This document shows, piece by piece, positions 23,639 to 32,547 of a DNA stretch of 64,000 nucleotides (within the stretch, counting starts at the first letter, position 1; every line of letters starts with the position of its first letter). The stretch is taken from the NCBI GenBank assembly GCA_017483305.1, contig JAFULC010000027.1, positions 62,001 to 126,000 on the forward strand. The letters are read 5' to 3'. This stretch comes from Clostridia bacterium. Lineage in GTDB: Bacteria; Bacillota; Clostridia; Oscillospirales; CAG-272. The notes beneath the pieces were generated by a model that was given only the letters and a program-made list of their open reading frames with translations, did not search any database and was not told the origin of the DNA. Made by a program: the position numbers and the translations under genes.

Positions 23639-26464
23639 ATGTCTAAAAAGAATAAAAAAGACAAAGAGCTTGACATTATCCTTGAACAACTGAAAAAGTC
23701 ATACGGCACCGAGTCCTCCGATGATATAACGGACGATTCCTACGAATCTGAAGAGGATCTCGAGCTGAGCGCTGTCCTCTCCAAGCTCTTTGGAGAAGAA
23801 TCAGACGACGCCGAAAGCACCGACACGCTTATCACTGAGGACGAGACCGAGGAAGAGATCGTCGACGAAAAGGACGAAATAATTGTTGAATCAGATGACG
23901 CTGAAGAAAACACGGAAATCTTGATCGAATCCGAAAATTTCGATGAAGATGAAGAAGATCCCGTCGAGCTCCAAGCCTTTGAAGATAGTGAAGATATAAC
24001 CGAATATCCCGAAGAAATAAACGACCCCATCAATGAGGATGACGAAGTCTTCGGCGAAGAAGATGAAACATTCGCCGTTGAAATCGATGAATATTCAACT
24101 CCCTACGAGGACGAAGACCTCACTGAATCCGAGGATCTCGATGATCTTGAAGACATCGAGGCGGTCTTTGATGAGACAGATGACCTCGACCAAATTGAAG
24201 TGTATGACGAGGATAACAATGACCTCTCCGCTGAGGAAATTCTCTCCCTCGAGGAGACCGAATTTGCGGTAGAAGATGAGGAATATGACGTCAAGTCTGA
24301 TGATAATGAAATCGAGCAGCCAATTGATGACGAAATCGAATACGTTATCGCGGACGAACCCGAAATCGACGAAAGTTCGGAGTCTGATACAGACGAGCCC
24401 GTTGTCCCCGAAAAGATCGAGCCCGTATTGATCTTAGACCCCGCGCTCTATACGTCCGACGAGTTACAAGATCAACTTCCGAAATTCAAACGAATCACAA
24501 TAAATCCCGATCAGCCCGAAACGGTCGAGGATATCGCCGAGGAAACCGCCGCCGTCACAGAGGAGCATTTTGACGACAATGACATTTCTCTTTTACTAAA
24601 GTTGGGATATGACGATGAAATAAAATCCAAGGTCGGCGAGGAAAAGACACAAAATGCGATTCTGGAAAGCAACTCCGACTTCGTAGCCGAGGATAATAAA
24701 ACGCCCTACGGCTTCTGCGGCGAGGAGCTGACCGACAAATCTCAGATACCGAGCATCAGTCAAAAATACAAGGCTGCCAAAAAGTCCTTGATAATTACCT
24801 TAGCCTCGGTATTCGTCCTATTCCTTATGATATCGTCGATAACGGTATACTTCGACTGCTACTCCACTCGTACGGAAAGCTTCCCGATATTGCTGTTTAT
24901 AGAGCTTGTATTGGTAGCTCTCATAGGGCTTGTGCTTTATAAAAAGCTCCTTGCAGGTATCATCGGAATAATCAAATTCGAGCCCGACCAATATTCCGTG
25001 CTCGCTTTTGTGACCGCAATATACGCGCTTTACGACGTATTTGCGATTATCATTTACGCGGTTAATCACTCGTCCATGCAAAGATCCGATTTCTCACTGT
25101 TTGGCGTCTGTGTGGCTCTCTACGCCCTTCTGACCGTCACCGCGGATCTTGTGACCTGCTTCAAGGAAGCATCCGCCTTTGAGCTTATCGCGACGTCAAA
25201 TAAGCTTTCCGTTGCAGAAAGCACCGATCCCGACGAGCTCAATCACGCGCATAACGAAAAGACCTATAGAATCAGGAAAGCAACCCTTATAAGCGGCTAT
25301 TTCAAAAAGACCGCTAATAACAGAGCGCCTTCTGTAAATCTTATCTATATTATGGGTGTAGTTCCCTTGATCGCGCTCATAATCGGATGCGCGTTCGCCA
25401 TCCCGACGGGCAATGTAATGAGCGGAATCACCTCGGCAACGGTCGCAGTTTTCCTGTGTATTCCCTTGTCATGTGTTTGCATCTTCCCCTTCCACGAGCA
25501 TATTACATCGTCAAAGCTCGCTATCGACAAGATCGCTCTTATAGGCTACGATGCAGCAGAAGAATACGCCAAAATTCAGAACGTAATATTCAAGGATAGC
25601 GACGTTGTATCTGTAAACTCTTATTCCGAGATACAGCCTCAGAATGCGGTCGGTAATAGCTCACTCAACATAGCCTACAACGTGTTTAACGCCTTGAACG
25701 GCACGCTATCGTCGACCGGTAAGATCCCTAAATCTCAGGATAATAAAGATGTTGTGATCAACAGCATCTCCGACAACGGCATTGATCTCACTTACTCCGC
25801 GTCGACCAATATTCTCTTTGGCGACAAAAACTATATGAAAGCACACAACATCAAGGTCAAAACCGACAGCACTCTACACGGTGCAACCAAGGGCGCAGAC
25901 CGATCCGTGCTTTATATGGCGTTTGACGGCATTCCAAAGCTTGGCTTCATATTGGGTAGCAGCATTGACGGGAAATTCATCAAATCTGCACACGAGCTCG
26001 AGCTATGCGGTGTCAAGGTGTTTGTTGAATCCTACGAGCCCCACATCAACGACGTTTATTTTGCGCAGAACGCAGACGAGAAGCTCTCCGTTGCCACCTT
26101 CAAGCCCAAGGATCGCGAGCCCCACACTTATAGCGATATAGCAAACGGTAACGTTGTCTCGGCATCGGGATGCTTCCGACTCACCAAAATCATCAGAACG
26201 TGCCAGCAAATGGTCCGTCAAAGAAAGATCTGTAAATACATAAATTACGGTCTGATGGCAACCGGACTCATCCTCTCGTGTCTGTTAGCTTTTGTGATCA
26301 ATTCGGATGCCAATTCGGCAATTTTGGACTTCATAAAAACACACAGCTCGTTGATACTGAATATCGGGCTATTATTGGGGATTGTTCCCATGCTTATCTA
26401 TATGCTGAAATTCAGAAAAGAAATAAGCGAGCCTAAAAAAAACAACTCTTCAAAACGGAGATAA
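23639..26464 (+). CDS. Acidic membrane protein with a degenerate P-type ATPase-like core
   Basis: 941 residues. Residues 1-340 are extremely acidic and low-complexity (Asp/Glu over a third), probably disordered. After a short region there are about four transmembrane helices (380-510), a second pair (about 560-615) and a last pair near 870-930. The order and local sequence from about 595 resemble P1B-type ATPases: a CIPLSCVCIFPF helix where CPC would lie, then IDKIALIGYDAAEEYAKIQNVIFKDSD, matching the stretch that normally ends in FDKTGT, then an N-domain-like ILFGDKNYMKAHNI and AFDGIPKLGFILG, then SAHELELCGVKVFV. The phosphorylated Asp of DKTGT is replaced (KDSD), and no GDGxND is seen, so it should not pump ions. 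A role as pseudoenzyme or sensor is inference. Confidence 0.7.
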   Translation: MSKKNKKDKELDIILEQLKKSYGTESSDDITDDSYESEEDLELSAVLSKLFGEESDDAESTDTLITEDETEEEIVDEKDEIIVESDDAEENTEILIESENFDEDEEDPVELQAFEDSEDITEYPEEINDPINEDDEVFGEEDETFAVEIDEYSTPYEDEDLTESEDLDDLEDIEAVFDETDDLDQIEVYDEDNNDLSAEEILSLEETEFAVEDEEYDVKSDDNEIEQPIDDEIEYVIADEPEIDESSESDTDEPVVPEKIEPVLILDPALYTSDELQDQLPKFKRITINPDQPETVEDIAEETAAVTEEHFDDNDISLLLKLGYDDEIKSKVGEEKTQNAILESNSDFVAEDNKTPYGFCGEELTDKSQIPSISQKYKAAKKSLIITLASVFVLFLMISSITVYFDCYSTRTESFPILLFIELVLVALIGLVLYKKLLAGIIGIIKFEPDQYSVLAFVTAIYALYDVFAIIIYAVNHSSMQRSDFSLFGVCVALYALLTVTADLVTCFKEASAFELIATSNKLSVAESTDPDELNHAHNEKTYRIRKATLISGYFKKTANNRAPSVNLIYIMGVVPLIALIIGCAFAIPTGNVMSGITSATVAVFLCIPLSCVCIFPFHEHITSSKLAIDKIALIGYDAAEEYAKIQNVIFKDSDVVSVNSYSEIQPQNAVGNSSLNIAYNVFNALNGTLSSTGKIPKSQDNKDVVINSISDNGIDLTYSASTNILFGDKNYMKAHNIKVKTDSTLHGATKGADRSVLYMAFDGIPKLGFILGSSIDGKFIKSAHELELCGVKVFVESYEPHINDVYFAQNADEKLSVATFKPKDREPHTYSDIANGNVVSASGCFRLTKIIRTCQQMVRQRKICKYINYGLMATGLILSCLLAFVINSDANSAILDFIKTHSSLILNIGLLLGIVPMLIYMLKFRKEISEPKKNNSSKRR

Positions 26465-26473
26465 AAAGCAAAA

Positions 26474-28330
26474 ATGAACGATAAGTTAAACTCGATTCTC
26501 AAACAGGTTTCAAAGCCCGGACGCTATTCGGGCGGCGAATACGGTCAGATAATCAAGGACAAATCAAAGATCAAGGCGAGATTTGCCTTCGCCTTTCCCG
26601 ACACTTATGAAATAGGCATGTCCAACCTCGGTGTCAGAATCCTTTACGATTGCCTTAATCGTGAAGAAGATATCTGGTGCGAAAGAGTCTACGACCCATG
26701 GGTAGATATGCAGGAGAAAATGGCGGAGCATAAGATTCCGCTTTGGGCACACGAAAGCAAGGACAACGTAAAGGATTTCGATTTTCTCGGCTTCACGCTT
26801 CAGTATGAAATGTCCTATACCAACGTCTTGAATATGCTTGAGCTTGCCGAGATCCCCCTCCGTGCATCAGACCGAGGCGAAGACTTTCCCATAGTCATCG
26901 GAGGCGGTCCCTGCGCCTATAACCCCGAGCCCGTCGCGGATTTCTTCGATCTTTTCAATATCGGCGAGGGTGAAAGCCTTCTTGTCGAGATAGTGCGCCT
27001 CTACATAAAGATGAAGGACGAAGGCAGATATACTAAGGCAGACTTTCTCCACGAAGCTGCAAGAACCATCCCCGGAGTATACGTACCCTCGTTGTACAAT
27101 GTTGAATATAACGAAAACGGAACGATCAAGGCATACACCCCCGTATATGACGATATTCCCACTAAAATAACCAAGCGCATAGTCGAGGATCTTGACAAAG
27201 CGCCCTTCCCGGATTATGCTATTATGCCCTACACCGAGGTGGTTCACGACAGAATCATGCTTGAGGTATTTAGGGGCTGTATCAGAGGCTGTCGCTTCTG
27301 TCAGGCAGGCATAATTTATCGTCCCGTTCGTGAAAAAACACCCGACGTTCTCAACGAGCAGGCAAAATGTATATTTGAAAACACCGGCTACGAGGAGATC
27401 TCGCTTTCCTCACTCTCAATAAGCGATTATACTGGACTCCCCGAGCTTACGGACAAGCTCCTCGATTGGACGCAGGAAAATATGGTCAGCTTCTCTCTGC
27501 CCTCCCTGAGAGTCGATAGCTTCACAAAGGAGCTTATGGAAAAGGTTGCATCGGTGCGCTCCTCCTCCCTTACCTTCGCCCCCGAAGCAGGCACTCAAAG
27601 ACTTCGTGACGTTATAAACAAGAACGTCCTTGAGGACGATCTTATGAGAGCCGTCAACGTGGCGTTTGATGCAGGAAAAACTCAGGTCAAGCTTTACTTT
27701 ATGCAGGGACTTCCCACAGAGACCGAGGAGGACCTTATGGGCATACCCGCACTTGCCAAAAAGGTCATCGAGGCATTTTACGCCAATCCCAACCGAAACC
27801 GTGCGAAATCACCGCAGGTCACCTTCAGTGTCTCGCCCTTCATTCCCAAGCCCTTCACCCCCTTCCAGTGGGAGCCTCAGGACACCCTAGAGGTCATTAA
27901 GGAAAAACAGGAATTCATCGGTAAATGCGTTACTGACAGAAAGATCAAGTATCAGCATCACGAGGCGGAAATATGCTGCATAGAGGCAGTATTGGCTCGC
28001 GGAGACCGTAGACTCGCCCCCGCGCTTGAGCTCGCCTGCCGAGAAGGCTTTAAATTTGACGCGTGGAGCGAATATTTTGATTTTGATAAGTGGATGTCCG
28101 TATTTGAGCGCGCAGGCGTAGATCCCGCATTTTACGCCAACAGACGCTATTCTTACGATGAGATTCTCCCCTGGGATATCATCGACTGCGGCGTAACTAA
28201 GGAATTCCTTATCAGAGAAAGCAAAAAGGCACACGAGGGCTCAACTACGCCTAACTGCCGTGAAAAATGCTCAGGATGCGGAGCAAATAAGCTTGGAGGT
28301 GAAAGATCGTGCTGTCCGAAAAGAAAATAA
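26474..28330 (+). CDS. B12-binding-domain radical SAM protein, TIGR03960 family
   Basis: 618 residues. The N-terminal half resembles a cobalamin-binding Rossmann region (FPDTYEIGMSNLGVRILY; GGGPCAYNPEPVADFFD). The radical SAM core has RGCIRGCRFCQAG near residue 270, the CxxxCxxC that binds the [4Fe-4S] cluster, followed by LSSLSISDY and FAPEAGTQRLRDVINK. The C-terminus holds a Cys-rich CREKCSGCGANKLGGERSCC segment that may hold another metal. TIGR03960 proteins are widespread in Clostridia, nearly always next to TIGR03936, and have no firm function; links to RNA or ribosome modification are often guessed because rng or rplU can lie nearby, which is not the case here. It overlaps the next gene by 22 bp. 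Confidence 0.9.
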   Translation: MNDKLNSILKQVSKPGRYSGGEYGQIIKDKSKIKARFAFAFPDTYEIGMSNLGVRILYDCLNREEDIWCERVYDPWVDMQEKMAEHKIPLWAHESKDNVKDFDFLGFTLQYEMSYTNVLNMLELAEIPLRASDRGEDFPIVIGGGPCAYNPEPVADFFDLFNIGEGESLLVEIVRLYIKMKDEGRYTKADFLHEAARTIPGVYVPSLYNVEYNENGTIKAYTPVYDDIPTKITKRIVEDLDKAPFPDYAIMPYTEVVHDRIMLEVFRGCIRGCRFCQAGIIYRPVREKTPDVLNEQAKCIFENTGYEEISLSSLSISDYTGLPELTDKLLDWTQENMVSFSLPSLRVDSFTKELMEKVASVRSSSLTFAPEAGTQRLRDVINKNVLEDDLMRAVNVAFDAGKTQVKLYFMQGLPTETEEDLMGIPALAKKVIEAFYANPNRNRAKSPQVTFSVSPFIPKPFTPFQWEPQDTLEVIKEKQEFIGKCVTDRKIKYQHHEAEICCIEAVLARGDRRLAPALELACREGFKFDAWSEYFDFDKWMSVFERAGVDPAFYANRRYSYDEILPWDIIDCGVTKEFLIRESKKAHEGSTTPNCREKCSGCGANKLGGERSCCPKRK

Positions 28331-29037
28331 GACCCGGCGCTAAAAAGCTCGACCTCCCTATGCTTGAAGCCCCCGAAACCGTCAGAATCAAATTCTGCAA
28401 GATAGGAAATCTTCAGTTCATCTCTCATCTCGATCTACAAAGGACCTTCCACAGAGTTTTGGTGAGAGCCGCTATCCCGATGTGGTATACAAAGGGCTTC
28501 AACCCTCACGCTAAGCTCGTTTTCGGTGTTCCCCTTTCGGTAGGCACTGAAAGCATGTGCGAAATGGCAGATCTCAAGATAGAGCGCAAAATAAGCCTTG
28601 AGGAGATCAAAAACCGCCTCAATTCTCACCTCAAAGACGAGATGTACGTGCTTGAGGCTTACTATCCTTCAACCAAATTCGCGGATATCGCATACGCCGA
28701 CTATACTATAACCCTTAAATCTCCAAGGATCAACGAGGAAACCGAGAAAAAGGCGGCAGCTCTCTTCTCCTCGCCCATAATTATGAAGAAAAAGTCAAAA
28801 TCGGGCGAAAAGGACGTTGATATAACCACGTTTATCAAAAAGATCTCGTTCAATGCCTCCTCAGGACAGATGACGGTCAACACCGTCCTCTCCGCAGGAA
28901 GCACCGAAAACCTCAACCCCGAGTATATCGTCACCGCAATAAAGGAAAACGGACTTTTCGGCTCGGATGCAGATACAGATAGCTATCGCATTATGCGAAA
29001 CCGCGTGTACGATAAGCATCTCATCGAATTCAAATAA
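28309..29037 (+). CDS. TIGR03936 / DUF2344 family protein, partner of TIGR03960
   Basis: 242 residues. The conserved opening RIKFCKIGNLQFISHLDLQR and then RAAIPMWYTKGFNPHAKLVFGVPLSVGTES identify DUF2344. Translation starts at GTG 28309 with an ideal GGAGGT SD 8 bp upstream, inside the end of the radical SAM gene, so the pair is translationally coupled. In some bacteria the two are fused into one protein, which supports a shared complex. The function is unknown; the compact basic protein with FISHLD could bind RNA or the SAM enzyme. The end of the operon is not marked by a strong terminator; a new promoter follows 78 bp later. Confidence 0.9.
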   Translation: MLSEKKIRPGAKKLDLPMLEAPETVRIKFCKIGNLQFISHLDLQRTFHRVLVRAAIPMWYTKGFNPHAKLVFGVPLSVGTESMCEMADLKIERKISLEEIKNRLNSHLKDEMYVLEAYYPSTKFADIAYADYTITLKSPRINEETEKKAAALFSSPIIMKKKSKSGEKDVDITTFIKKISFNASSGQMTVNTVLSAGSTENLNPEYIVTAIKENGLFGSDADTDSYRIMRNRVYDKHLIEFK

Positions 29038-29114
29038 AAACATCGTTATAATACACAAATTTAAAGAAAAATTATGTTAAAATCTCCAAAAATGTCATTT
29101 TTGTTGTAAAACGT

Positions 29115-29143
29115 TTGCATTTTTCTTTAAACTATGATACAAT
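29115..29143 (+). promoter_or_regulatory. Sigma-A promoter
   Basis: TTGCAT (29115-29120), a 17-bp spacer and TACAAT (29138-29143), 45 bp upstream of the start at 29189. Confidence 0.75.
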
Positions 29144-29188
29144 TAATTAAAGATACGGACACGAGCCGTAATAATGGAGGACAAAACA

Positions 29189-29608
29189 ATGGCAATCAAA
29201 ATGAGAGTACTTTGCTACCCCGAGAAGAAGAAGCTTCTCGCTATCGGTAACATGATCAAAGCGGAATACGATCTCAGCGTTAACGCTGTCGACAGAATTC
29301 CCCCCGCATACCCCTGCGATAAGGAAAGAATCGTTATCCTCGCAATAAATATCAAGAAGAATCTTCCCGACGATTACAGACTCTTCCTTGGAAGACTCAG
29401 CAAGGCAGGCGCCGCAAACGTAGCTATCCTCAGCGCAGGCGACGACGCTTGTGTTGAAAAGACCAAGGAGCTTCTCCACGAAGCAGGCACCAACGTTATC
29501 GAGGATACTATGAAGATCACCATGGGACTCTTTGATTCTAAGGTAACCGATGCTGAAAAGGCCGACATTCTCGCATGGGTAGAAAAGGTCAAGAGCGAGC
29601 TGAAATAA
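29189..29608 (+). CDS. Small soluble protein, flavodoxin-like or unknown
   Basis: 139 residues, alpha/beta in pattern, no signal or membrane segment: strand MRVLCYP, a segment with RIVILAINIKKN, a second strand AANVAILSAG and a helical end. It could be a small flavodoxin-like domain, but I cannot place it in a named family. The start at 29189 is chosen by the GGAGG SD 8 bp upstream; an earlier in-frame ATG at 29174 overlaps that SD. It has its own promoter and terminator and codon use that favours highly expressed codons (CTC, GAC, AAG), so it may be abundant. Confidence 0.75.
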   Translation: MAIKMRVLCYPEKKKLLAIGNMIKAEYDLSVNAVDRIPPAYPCDKERIVILAINIKKNLPDDYRLFLGRLSKAGAANVAILSAGDDACVEKTKELLHEAGTNVIEDTMKITMGLFDSKVTDAEKADILAWVEKVKSELK

Positions 29609-29642
29609 TACATAACTTCCCTTTTTATATCAGGGGAATCAT

Positions 29643-29677
29643 AAACACCGCCAAGAGCTTTCTCGGCGGTGTTTTTC
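29643..29677 (+). terminator. Intrinsic terminator
   Basis: A 10-bp stem AAACACCGCC / GGCGGTGTTT with a 12-nt loop containing a further AGAG/CTCT pairing, then TTC. Confidence 0.9.
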
Positions 29678-29767
29678 ATATATAAAGATACAAGAAAGTT
29701 TTTATAGATAACAAATATCTCCAAGCAAATTCAACCTGAGTTAGAAAATTTCTCTCCAAATGAGTTA

Positions 29768-29795
29768 TTGTTTTTATAAAAGTATGTGCTATAAT
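29768..29795 (+). promoter_or_regulatory. Extended -10 promoter of the second XRE/TPR gene
   Basis: TTGTTT (29768-29773), a 16-bp spacer and TGC-TATAAT (-10 at 29790-29795). The core is similar to that before the 11437 gene (GTATGnGCTATAAT-like). Confidence 0.65.
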
Positions 29796-29840
29796 AGTAT
29801 TAGGATAAGCGCTGATCCAAAACAATTTGGAGGTAATACC

Positions 29841-30653
29841 ATGATCAAACTTGGAGAAAAAATCAAATCCTTAAGAAAACAGAAAAATATCTCTCAGGAG
29901 GTTTTTGCAAACTACCTTGGAGTATCATTTCAGGCTGTTTCAAAATGGGAAACCGGCAATACGATGCCTGACATAACGATGATTCCCGCAATCGCATCCT
30001 TTTTTGGCGTTTCAACCGATGAGCTTTTTGATTTCAATCTATTTGAAATTGAGAAGCAGGTCGACGAGATCTGCAATGAAGCATATAAATATCGTTTTAC
30101 TGATGGCGCGAAATCAGAGCGAATTTTGCGCAAAGGGTTGCAGAGATTCCCCGGAAATGACATTATATTAAATAATCTGCTCTATACATTGGATTATAAA
30201 ACGAGAGCCGACGAGGTGATCACTCTTTGTAAAACCCTCATTGAATCCACCAAGGATGATTCAGTGAAATATGATGCGTGCCGTATTCTCGCAACCTGCT
30301 ATAAGAAAAACGGGCAGAACGATATGGTAAAACCAACTCTTGAACTGATTCCGGAGATTTATTTTTCAAAATTGGAGCTTATGGCATCCCTTTTGGATGG
30401 AGATGATAGCTATGAGGCAGCGCACAAACAAAAGAACATCTCTGCAGAGGACCTGATAGATATGTTGATCATCATAGGTAAGCGTTTAAGAGAAAACGGT
30501 GAATACGAAAAGGCAAATTCTCAACTTAGAATTGCGCTGAAAATCATGGATGCTTTCAAAGAAGATTTTGTTGAAAGCAAATGGTTCAAAGCTACCGTTT
30601 ATGACTATACGGGCGAACAACGCAAGGAAATAGAAAAATTGCTAAGCAAATAA
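29841..30653 (+). CDS. XRE-family HTH regulator with TPR-like region (second copy)
   Basis: 270 residues. The N-terminal HTH (LGEKIKSLRKQKNISQEVFANYLGVSFQAVSKWETG) is similar to that of the 11437 gene. A linker STDELFDFN follows, then a helical TPR-like part with YKFRT-DGAKSERILRKG-like units. The start at 29841 is set by a GGAGGT SD 7 bp upstream. It is about 85 residues shorter than its paralogue. A terminator follows at once, so it is a single-gene unit between an unknown small gene and a sigma factor. Such regulators often work with a nearby partner; the sigma factor is the only candidate, without proof. Confidence 0.85.
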   Translation: MIKLGEKIKSLRKQKNISQEVFANYLGVSFQAVSKWETGNTMPDITMIPAIASFFGVSTDELFDFNLFEIEKQVDEICNEAYKYRFTDGAKSERILRKGLQRFPGNDIILNNLLYTLDYKTRADEVITLCKTLIESTKDDSVKYDACRILATCYKKNGQNDMVKPTLELIPEIYFSKLELMASLLDGDDSYEAAHKQKNISAEDLIDMLIIIGKRLRENGEYEKANSQLRIALKIMDAFKEDFVESKWFKATVYDYTGEQRKEIEKLLSK

Positions 30654-30659
30654 TCTCTC

Positions 30660-30685
30660 GCCCCGCGAAAGCGGGGCTTTATTTG
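30660..30685 (+). terminator. Intrinsic terminator
   Basis: A 7-bp GC stem GCCCCGC-GAAA-GCGGGGC with a GNRA loop (30660-30677), then TTTATTTG. Confidence 0.9.
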
Positions 30686-30705
30686 TTATAAACTAATTCA
30701 CAATT

Positions 30706-30829
30706 TTATGATATAATAAAAGCAAATTAATGTGTCAACGATGCCTTGCGGCGTTGACACGCTGTAAGAAGCTTTCATTGATATCATAGCCTACGGCACA
30801 GACAACTGACGTTGTCTTTATGATATAAT
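30706..30829 (+). promoter_or_regulatory. Repeated -10 region with inverted repeats before the sigma-factor gene
   Basis: The word TTATGATATAAT occurs twice (TATAAT at 30712-30717 and 30824-30829), both as TGA-extended -10 boxes without good -35s. Between them is GTGTCAACG-N11-CGTTGACAC, a perfect 9-bp inverted repeat (30732-30760), and GACAAC-TGAC-GTTGTC (about 30801-30816). This suggests a regulated, possibly autoregulated, tandem promoter. Confidence 0.5.
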
Positions 30830-30892
30830 TTTATAAACTAGTGCACCCAAATTCAAAAACGCCACACTATATGGATGAAAGGAGGCGAGAAA

Positions 30893-32428
30893 ATGCAAGA
30901 GACGAACGAAACGTGCAATCGGCTTATGGGTGAATTTGTCGAAAACTATATGGAGAAGCTGTTTTACTTCTGTTTGAAAAAGACGGGAAATCATATTGAA
31001 TCTGAAGATCTGACACAGGATATCGCGCTTCAGATCATAACGGCTTTGAACAAAGGCACGATTCCGACAAGCTTTTCGGCGTGGGTATGGCAAATCGCAC
31101 GCAACCGTTACTCCGTATGGGCGAAGGAAAAGCATAAGCGCAACGAGTCGGTAACCGGTTCCGATATCGGCGATTATGAGATCGAGGACGAGAGCGATAA
31201 CATCCTTGATGAAACGATACATACAGAGCAATTGGCTCTGCTTCGGCGAGAGCTGGCGTTCATCAAAAGCGATTACCGCAATATAGTCGTTGCCTATTAC
31301 ATAGAAAACAAATCCGTTCGTGAAATTGCAGAATTGCTCTCGCTTCCCACAAACACGGTGAAGTCACGGCTTCTCCGTGCAAGAGAAATTTTGAAAGAAG
31401 GTATGGATATGGCAAGAGAATTTGGAAAAAGAAGTTATAATCCGGAGAACATATTTTTCTCCAAAAACGGCAGAGATGGCAAAAACGGTCAACCTTGGAC
31501 TATCGTTAATCATATGCTGTATAAAAATATTTTCCTTGAAGCATACGAAAATCCTCAAACCGCAGAGGAATTGTCGCTTGAATTGGGAATCGCTCTTCCT
31601 TATATGGAAGACGAGCTTGAATACCTTGTCCGTGAGCAGCTGATGACAAAGACCGCTAATAAGTATCAGACCGCATTTCCCATAATCAGCAGAGAGGAGC
31701 AGCGTAAAAAACACGAAGCTAATATCAAAGTGCAAAAGGCTCTCACAGATAAGATCTGCGAACTCATCGACATATATATCCGCGAAGATGGTTCTAAAAT
31801 TAATTTTGATCATATCGGTTACGAGGCAGCAAAGTGGGCACTGATCGTTCGTGCGTTTGACTACTTGCAGTTATCGCACAATAAAAACGAAAGCCTGGAG
31901 ACGCCTTATCCCCAACGCCCCAACGAAGGTGCATGGGTGTTGACCGGCTTTGAAACAGTCAACTGGGATACTCCCCAGTTTGTCGGCAGACACGGATATA
32001 TGACTTATGATGACGACGAGATTAACAATTATATTGATTTTTGGCAGTTTAAATTTGGATTTAATAATATTTGCGAAAAAACTCCGGACTACATAACATA
32101 TGATGAGGCATACACCCTGTGGCTCGCTTGTCACGGACGCATTACAGAATGCGAAGATAGACATATTGAGAAGCTGCTTGAATACGGCTATTTAAAAAAT
32201 TATGGGGCGATCGTTCCAAGCATTGTTATTTTCGATGAGAACGCAGAAATAACGCTAAATTACGAGGCATCCGAGAAGCTAACCTCATTGAACAGAGAGA
32301 TCGGTATCTTGTTAAATCAGGCTCCCGAAATTTCTCGCGGTTATGTTGTTGAGCAAGCTTTACATAACGGTTGGCTCAAATACGACGATAATACCATCAA
32401 TACGATCGGAGCGTATATTTATCTTTAA
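30893..32428 (+). CDS. ECF-type sigma factor with a large C-terminal winged-helix and sensor-like extension
   Basis: 511 residues. The first 175 are a sigma-70 ECF-like factor: region 2 (YMEKLFYFCLKKTGN..., SEDLTQDIALQI, FSAWVWQIARNRYSVW) and region 4 (LAFIKSDYRNIVVAYYIENKSVREIAELL, LPTNTVKSRLLRARE). Then about 335 further residues: a winged-helix-like part near 205-265 (TAEELSLELGIALPYMEDELEYLV), a helical middle and a C-terminal W/Y-rich region. There is no anti-sigma gene next to it, so the extension may hold activity control itself. An AAAGGAGG SD sets the start at 30893 over an ATG six codons earlier that overlaps it. C-terminal ECF extensions are known in some groups; the exact group here is not clear to me. 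Confidence 0.8.
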   Translation: MQETNETCNRLMGEFVENYMEKLFYFCLKKTGNHIESEDLTQDIALQIITALNKGTIPTSFSAWVWQIARNRYSVWAKEKHKRNESVTGSDIGDYEIEDESDNILDETIHTEQLALLRRELAFIKSDYRNIVVAYYIENKSVREIAELLSLPTNTVKSRLLRAREILKEGMDMAREFGKRSYNPENIFFSKNGRDGKNGQPWTIVNHMLYKNIFLEAYENPQTAEELSLELGIALPYMEDELEYLVREQLMTKTANKYQTAFPIISREEQRKKHEANIKVQKALTDKICELIDIYIREDGSKINFDHIGYEAAKWALIVRAFDYLQLSHNKNESLETPYPQRPNEGAWVLTGFETVNWDTPQFVGRHGYMTYDDDEINNYIDFWQFKFGFNNICEKTPDYITYDEAYTLWLACHGRITECEDRHIEKLLEYGYLKNYGAIVPSIVIFDENAEITLNYEASEKLTSLNREIGILLNQAPEISRGYVVEQALHNGWLKYDDNTINTIGAYIYL

Positions 32429-32445
32429 GAAAACTCAACAAAATT

Positions 32446-32479
32446 CCGCCGAGAGTAACCGTTTGGATACTCTCGGCGG
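32446..32479. terminator. Terminator between convergent sigma-factor and SLH genes
   Basis: A perfect 12-bp stem CCGCCGAGAGTA / TACTCTCGGCGG with a 10-nt loop. T-rich flanks lie on both strands. Confidence 0.85.
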
Positions 32480-32547
32480 TTGACTATTTGATTAAGTTCT
32501 AAATGCTTTCTTGATTTCACAGTCAAAATGTCTGTCAGAGAGCCATA

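Noticed and set aside
23639..26464. Functional heavy-metal P-type ATPase
   Set aside because: The essential DKTGT and GDGxND motifs are missing, so ion pumping by the known mechanism is not expected.
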